A stretch of 54,152 nt of DNA from an uncultured Caulobacterales bacterium (GTDB taxonomy: Bacteria; Pseudomonadota; Alphaproteobacteria; Caulobacterales; Maricaulaceae), in assembly GCA_937928165.1 (NCBI GenBank), contig CALFVT010000010.1:1-54152 (forward strand), read 5' to 3'. The number at the start of each line of letters is the position of its first letter. The stretch's first letter is position 1. A program made the position numbers and the translations under genes. Shown piece by piece: positions 50,424 to 54,152 of the stretch. The notes beneath the pieces are model-generated. The model had not been told where the DNA came from, searched no databases, and saw only the letters and a list, made by a program, of their open reading frames with translations.

Positions 50424-51202
50424 GCTTCGCCAGGATTAGAGCTCTCTAAAATCTTAATTTCAACGCCGCCGCATGATGGCGGCGCGCTTGTTTCGGCGAG
50501 GCGGTCGAGCCGAATGAGGGCCATGCCTATATCCCCTTGTGCATAAAGGCAGTCCCCAATGACGCGCTCTGCGGATAATATGGGCCCCGCCGCAAGGGGG
50601 GCTTGAGCCATAATACTGCGCATTCTTTTTCGCACGGTTGTTTTGCGCTTCATGCGGCTAACGACTTCTTGGCCGACAAAACAGCCCTTTTTAAAATCTA
50701 CGCCGTTTATTAGGTCCATATTGGCATCGGCAGGAAACATGGTTTCAGTTTCAAAGTCATAATGGCTGTCAGGAACCCCAAGCCTGAGGCGGTGGGCGTT
50801 ATAATCCGCCTCGCTATGGCTGGTTTCAATAATATCAGCGGTCAATAGTCGCCGCCCAAGGGTTTGGCTGCGCGGATCTATGTGGCCTAAATCCCCCGCT
50901 CCGTCCCAAAGCACATATAAATTATAGGCCGCCGAAATATCTGTTATATCAATTTTTTCGCGGAGTTTATAAATTTTAAGCCGTTTGCGCAAAGGGTCCG
51001 CAAATTTAGGTGCGCAATCGATTAAAAGGTCATTCCCATCATGAGTTATAAAAAAATCAGCAATGATTTTCCCTTGCGGCGTTAACAGCGCAGAAAAACT
51101 TAAGGGATTTGATAGATTATTCGTTATCAGCCCATCAAGCCAAGGATAAAGCCCTGCGCCCGAGAGGCGAAACATGCTGCGTTCAATCTGGGCAAGGGGC
51201 AT
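50420..51202 (-). CDS. ygfZ: Folate-binding protein YgfZ (GcvT-like, Fe-S cluster maturation)
   Basis: About 260 residues of the YgfZ/IBA57-type family, which helps to build or repair iron-sulfur clusters with the help of folate. The signature K-G-C-x-x-G-Q-E is at DFKKGCFVGQEVVSRMKRK. The N-terminus (SALLTPQGKIIADFFI, then FADPLRKRLKIYKLREKIDI) is of GcvT type. I chose ATG 51202, only two bases past the pyrC stop; another ATG at 51220 would overlap pyrC by 16 bases. It is probably co-transcribed with pyrC. Confidence 0.93.
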   Translation of the reverse strand: MPLAQIERSMFRLSGAGLYPWLDGLITNNLSNPLSFSALLTPQGKIIADFFITHDGNDLLIDCAPKFADPLRKRLKIYKLREKIDITDISAAYNLYVLWDGAGDLGHIDPRSQTLGRRLLTADIIETSHSEADYNAHRLRLGVPDSHYDFETETMFPADANMDLINGVDFKKGCFVGQEVVSRMKRKTTVRKRMRSIMAQAPLAAGPILSAERVIGDCLYAQGDIGMALIRLDRLAETSAPPSCGGVEIKILESSNPGEA

Positions 51203-51204
51203 GA

Positions 51205-52239
51205 TTAACCGAGGCTCCAAGCTAAAGTTTCGCCGCTATGAAAAGGAATAACCTCATCTCCGGCAAGGGATAATCTGTCTGGGATATCTTGCGCCCGCCG
51301 CGTGAGGGTGATGGTGTCTTTATTGACGGGCAGGCCGTAAAAACCGGGCCCATTCAGGGACGCAAACGCCTCGAGCTTATCAAGGGCATTTTCTTCGTCA
51401 AAAATCTTTGCGTAGCTTTCTATGGCGTGGGGGGCGTTAAATATACCGGCGCAGCCACAGGCCGATTCTTTGGCGCCAATCGTGTGTGGTGCCGTATCTG
51501 TACCGAGGAAAAACTTGGCGTTTCCTGATGTGGCGGCTTTACGCAGGGCGATGCGGTGTTTTTCCCGCTTTGCGATGGGCAAGCAGTAAAAATGCGGGCG
51601 TATGCCCCCTTGGAAAATGGCATTGCGGTTGAAATCAAGATGATGCGGGGTGATGGTCGCGCCGAGCTTATCGCCGCCCGCGCGGACAAAATCAGCGGCA
51701 TTTTGTGTGGTGATATGTTCAAACACGATTTTAAGCTCTGGAAACTCGCGGGTGAGGCCCGTCATAACCTCATCAATAAAGACGGCTTCGCGGTCGAAAA
51801 TATCCACCTCTTTATGAGTGACTTCCCCGTGAACCAGAAGCGGCATGCCAATGCGTTGCATGGTCTCTAAGACGCCGTGAATATTTTTAACATCCGTCAC
51901 CCCATGGGCGGAATTTGTCGTGGCATTGGCAGGATAAAGTTTGGCGGCGGTAAACACGCCTTCCGTGTGGCCGCGCTCTATTTCTGCGGCGTCCATATCA
52001 TCGGTGAGGTAAGCCGTCATAAGCGGGGTGAAATCATAGGCGGGATTGACGGCGGCCAAAATATTATCCCGGTAAGCTCGCCCCGCAGCTACGGTTGTAA
52101 TCGGCGGCTTTAAATTGGGCATAACAATGGCGCGGCCAAATTGGCGCGCCGTGTAATTAACAACATCTTTAAGCATAGCCCCGCTACGCAGGTGAACATG
52201 CCAATCATCGGGACGGGTTATTATAAGGCTATTTGTCAT
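51205..52239 (-). CDS. pyrC: Dihydroorotase, class II
   Basis: A 344-residue enzyme that cyclises carbamoyl aspartate to dihydroorotate in pyrimidine synthesis. [15 protein letters not shown] gives HxHx[20 protein letters not shown] has the carboxylated-Lys region, LVHGEVTH and [13 protein letters not shown] the next metal His, [10 protein letters not shown] the following one, and [15 protein letters not shown] the Asp. Length and order match the E. coli-type class II enzyme. Its stop is 2 bases from the ygfZ start, so it is the first gene of that pair. Confidence 0.95.
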   Translation of the reverse strand: MTNSLIITRPDDWHVHLRSGAMLKDVVNYTARQFGRAIVMPNLKPPITTVAAGRAYRDNILAAVNPAYDFTPLMTAYLTDDMDAAEIERGHTEGVFTAAKLYPANATTNSAHGVTDVKNIHGVLETMQRIGMPLLVHGEVTHKEVDIFDREAVFIDEVMTGLTREFPELKIVFEHITTQNAADFVRAGGDKLGATITPHHLDFNRNAIFQGGIRPHFYCLPIAKREKHRIALRKAATSGNAKFFLGTDTAPHTIGAKESACGCAGIFNAPHAIESYAKIFDEENALDKLEAFASLNGPGFYGLPVNKDTITLTRRAQDIPDRLSLAGDEVIPFHSGETLAWSLG

Positions 52240-52424
52240 GACTGTGAGTTAAGCGCAGACGGCGAATAAAGCAAGCGGTGAGCGATGCCCGTGATATGTT
52301 TTCTTAAGGTCTGTTTTATGCGCTTTATTAGATGGTTGGGCTTTGCCTAAAGCAGGCATGATAGCTTAATTAAATAGCTTAGATAAATCCACCCCCCCGA
52401 ACCCCTATGATATCTTACCTCCAT

Positions 52425-52601
52425 CACCTGTTTGGACAGTTAGAACTAGTTATGCTGACGTACAGATGAGATTGGCGCGGATCGGGCATAGGGTTAACTG
52501 TCTATGCGTCCCGCTGTACCCCCTGTCTGCTCAGGTGAGTGCCTTAGCAGCGGTCCCAAAAGGGCTGAGATCGGATAGACCCATTCTTGTCCGGGGGCTG
52601 C
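52425..52601. ncRNA. Candidate structured RNA of unknown family
   Basis: Complementary segments nest in order: CACCTG 52425-52430 with CAGGTG 52532-52537, GACAG 52435-52439 with CTGTC 52523-52527, GTACA 52460-52464 with TGTAC 52515-52519, GCGG 52477-52480 with CCGC 52511-52514, and GCATAG 52486-52491 with CTATGC 52502-52507 around a 10-base loop. That is one long rod with a 20-base bulge. A second domain has GCAGC 52547-52551 with GCTGC 52597-52601 and an inner CGGA/TCCG. I do not recognise it: it lacks the conserved blocks of SRP, tmRNA, RNase P and TPP RNAs, and 6S RNA is only loosely similar in shape. Strand is unknown. Confidence 0.35.
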
Positions 52602-52834
52602 GAAAAAGTCAATCGATGAGGCGCCGCGTTTTCTGCCATATTGGCAAATGTGGTCTGTAGTCAAAGTGCCTGCGGAGCCGACCTTGTAAAATATTTTAAA
52701 GATTTGGTAACCATCAAGGCCGGTCGCCCCATCTGTCCAACCTGTTTTGAAAGGAGCGGGAGGTTTTGCTATGCCGTCGTCAAAATGATGCCGCCCAGAT
52801 ATGCACGCATAATTTTGCCGCCTTGATTAATTTT

Positions 52835-52878
52835 GCGGGGCGGCTCCGTCGTGCCGATTTCAAATTGACGCGCCCCGC
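52835..52878 (+). promoter_or_regulatory. Large inverted repeat in the prfA leader
   Basis: GCGGGGCG (52835-52842) and CGCCCCGC (52871-52878) are perfect 8-bp complements around a 28-base loop. They end 21 bases before the prfA ATG. There is no T-run, so it is not a plain terminator. It could be a leader hairpin that affects translation of release factor 1. Confidence 0.45.
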
Positions 52879-52899
52879 ACAAGAGCTTAGACCCGCTTC

Positions 52900-53964
52900 A
52901 TGCATATACCAGATAGTAAACTCTCCCAAGTCGTTGACCGTTTTGAACAGATTGAGGCCCGTATGGGCGTCACGACGGAGGCGAATGAAATTGTCCAGCT
53001 TGGTAAGGATTATGCGGAGCTACGCCCGGTGGCGGAAGGGGTGAGGAGACTGCAATCGGTTCGAGCCGAAATGGAAGATTTGGCAATTATGCTCGATGAT
53101 CCAGAAATGGGGCCGATGGCGAAAGAAGAGTTGCAGGCGTTAAAAGATAGCTTGCCTGCGCTGGAACATGAAGTCTCGATCTTACTTCTCCCCAAAGATA
53201 AAGATGATAATGCCTCAATCGTGCTTGAAATCCGCGCGGGAACAGGCGGGGATGAGGCGGCTATTTTTGCCGGTGACTTATACCGCATGTATGCCCGCTA
53301 TGCGCAGCTCCAAGGCTGGAAAGTTACCATTGAAAGTGAAGCCGAAGCGGATATGGGCGGCTATAAAGAAATCGTGGCTTCTGTGTCGGGGGCCGGGGTT
53401 TACGGCAAGCTTAAATTCGAATCTGGCGTTCACCGGGTGCAGCGCGTACCTGTGACGGAAACACAGGGGCGTATTCATACCTCGGCGGCGACTGTGGCGG
53501 TTCTGCCGGAGCCGGAAGATATTGATATAGGTTTTTCCATGGGCGATGTGCGCGTTGATACGATGCGGGCATCCGGCGCGGGCGGGCAGCATGTGAACAA
53601 GACCGATTCGGCTGTGCGCATGACCCATATCCCAACAGGCGTTGTGGTTGTTTGTGATGCGAAGTCTCAGCATATGAACCGCGCTAATGCAGAGCGGCTG
53701 TTGAAAATGAAGCTTTATGATATTGAAAAGCAGCGGATTGACGCAGAACGCTCCGAGGAGCGCAAGGGGCAGGTCGGCTCCGGTGATCGTTCCGAGCGGA
53801 TTCGTACCTATAATTACCCTCAAGGGCGGGTAACAGATCACCGCATTAATTTGACGCTTTATAAACTTGATAAAATCGTTGCGGGGGATGAGCTTGGTGA
53901 TGTGGTCGATGCGTTGATCGCTGAAGACCAAGCGGCAAGGCTTGCTGAAATGGCGGAGAGTTAA
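52900..53964 (+). CDS. prfA: Peptide chain release factor 1
   Basis: A 354-residue factor that ends translation at UAA and UAG. The stop-codon-reading tripeptide is PVT (about 184-186, in [14 protein letters not shown]), where RF1 has PxT and RF2 SPF. The hydrolysis motif GGQ is at about 228-230 in [20 protein letters not shown]. The domain 1 helices ([22 protein letters not shown]) start at once, supporting the ATG at 52900, although the ribosome site is weak (AGAG). In many alphaproteobacteria prmC, the GGQ methylase gene, follows; here the next sequence is an insertion element. Confidence 0.97.
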   Translation: MHIPDSKLSQVVDRFEQIEARMGVTTEANEIVQLGKDYAELRPVAEGVRRLQSVRAEMEDLAIMLDDPEMGPMAKEELQALKDSLPALEHEVSILLLPKDKDDNASIVLEIRAGTGGDEAAIFAGDLYRMYARYAQLQGWKVTIESEAEADMGGYKEIVASVSGAGVYGKLKFESGVHRVQRVPVTETQGRIHTSAATVAVLPEPEDIDIGFSMGDVRVDTMRASGAGGQHVNKTDSAVRMTHIPTGVVVVCDAKSQHMNRANAERLLKMKLYDIEKQRIDAERSEERKGQVGSGDRSERIRTYNYPQGRVTDHRINLTLYKLDKIVAGDELGDVVDALIAEDQAARLAEMAES

Positions 53965-54015
53965 TGAAGCCGCATAAAAAATAGCGCCAAAATTGACGCC
54001 TTAAACAATAAATTT

Positions 54016-54152
54016 GGGGCTGTCCTAGATAATGCATTTTATGTGTTATGAGGGACTATGAGGAAGAGCCGATTAAGTTGGTCAAAGCAGCTGCGACTGA
54101 TTGAGCATTTTGTATCTGGCAGCACGGCCCGCTGCGCTTCGCGTCTTGTCGG
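54016..54152 (+). mobile_element. Left end of an IS1595-type insertion sequence (continues outside the window)
   Basis: GGGGCTGTCCTAGATAATGC at 54016-54035 has the look of an IS1595-family terminal inverted repeat (GG..CTGTC.TAGATAA). The transposase reading frame starts 42 bases inward. The element starts 52 bases after the prfA stop. The right end and any target duplication are outside the window. Confidence 0.75.
54058..54152 (+). CDS. IS1595-family transposase, N-terminal part (truncated by window edge)
   Basis: The first 31 codons of a transposase: MRKSRLSWSKQLRLIEHF, then VSGSTARCASRLVG. The pattern RLIExFVxGxTARxAAxLVG is the typical start of IS1595-group transposases, a helix-turn-helix that is followed in full proteins by the zinc and DDE-like domains. 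The ATG at 54058 is preceded by GAGGGACT. The rest lies beyond the window, so activity cannot be judged. Confidence 0.78.
   Translation, partial: MRKSRLSWSKQLRLIEHFVSGSTARCASRLV

Larger units (their letters stand above)
52240..52899. other. 660-bp non-coding gap between pyrC and prfA
   Basis: No convincing protein gene is seen. The left part (52240-52420) has a small hairpin GCTTT-GCCT-AAAGC near 52336. The middle (52425-52601) has many nested complementary pieces and is described separately as a possible structured RNA. The right part has TGCCA-TAT-TGGCA near 52634 and the large GCGGGGCG/CGCCCCGC inverted repeat before prfA. A 61-codon frame from TTG 52641 with a few Cys is not believable as a gene. 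Confidence 0.6.

Noticed and set aside
52528-52556. SRP RNA helix 8-like segment (TCAGGT ... AGCAGC)
   Set aside because: The GGAA/GNRA tetraloop with CCGGAAGG context is missing and the arms pair better in other ways.
52553-52586. TPP riboswitch-like core (CCC-loop-GGGCTGAGA ... ACCC)
   Set aside because: The GGGCTGAGA and ACCC pieces are in the right order, but the downstream THI-box (CCTGATCTGG type) is absent and prfA is not a thiamine gene.
52641-52826. 61-codon frame with CxxxxxC and CPTCF (zinc-ribbon-like)
   Set aside because: It starts with TTG, has no ribosome site and overlaps the structured non-coding gap; composition does not look coding.
53278-53931. 217-codon minus-strand frame inside prfA
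   Set aside because: Antisense shadow of a well-conserved gene.
1-54152. CRISPR arrays, rRNA genes, prophage modules, toxin-antitoxin pairs
   Set aside because: No regularly spaced repeats, rRNA signature sequence, phage structural genes or typical toxin-antitoxin pairs were seen.

Overview
The window looks like chromosomal DNA from a free-living alphaproteobacterium of moderate GC content. Four things suggest this: an alphaproteobacterial-type HisRS, a PodJ-like polarity protein (coiled coil, one membrane segment, Sel1 repeats, peptidoglycan-binding end) with a CtrA-type TTAA-N7-TTAA box upstream, a SapC-family protein, and an Lrp regulator divergent from a branched-chain keto acid dehydrogenase operon. 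Almost all of it is dense coding sequence. It contains one tRNA and no rRNA or CRISPR array.

Layout. 1-7.3 kb: the end of dapF, an RDD membrane protein, an acyl-lipid desaturase, a Cys-rich secreted protein, a methyltransferase, gamma-glutamyltransferase and an acyl-CoA/ACP synthetase. 7.3-12.0 kb: an Lrp/AsnC regulator divergent from E1alpha-E1beta-E2 of a branched-chain 2-oxo acid dehydrogenase; E2 has two lipoyl domains and there is no E3 gene. 12.1-13.35 kb: tRNA-Met(CAU), a transposase remnant and a long AT-rich gap. 13.35-22.3 kb: housekeeping and accessory genes (MAPEG protein, uracil-DNA glycosylase, LysR regulator, three NTF2-like small proteins, a flavin/PNPOx protein, DUF952, pyrD, MATE exporter, two PaaI thioesterases, GNAT). 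22.4-26.8 kb: two MscS channels and the PodJ-like protein.

27.0-38.5 kb is a fatty-acid/acyl-CoA degradation locus. A MerR regulator with a repeated operator inside its own promoter precedes two acyl-CoA dehydrogenases, a small lipoprotein, a thiolase, a multifunctional hydratase/dehydrogenase, an atypical crotonase and an alpha/beta hydrolase. A convergent thioesterase and a SapC protein follow. Between thiolase and hydratase/dehydrogenase lies a roughly 440-bp insert: a DUF559 nuclease-like gene with an in-frame amber codon, bounded at both ends by nearly identical 20-bp palindromes. It resembles a small mobile element and is the best candidate here for something not well described.

38.6-52.2 kb: DsbD/ScsB-like thiol reductase plus a secreted redoxin, pgi, a TIGR03643 protein, thymidine kinase, hisS, a metallo-beta-lactamase hydrolase, pterin carbinolamine dehydratase, VanZ-like protein, Na+/alanine symporter, aromatic aminotransferase, ygfZ and pyrC. 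52.2-52.9 kb is a 660-bp non-coding gap with nested complementary segments that look like a structured RNA. It is followed by prfA and, at the right edge, the start of an IS1595-type insertion sequence. Assignments rest on motif reading only; no database search was run.
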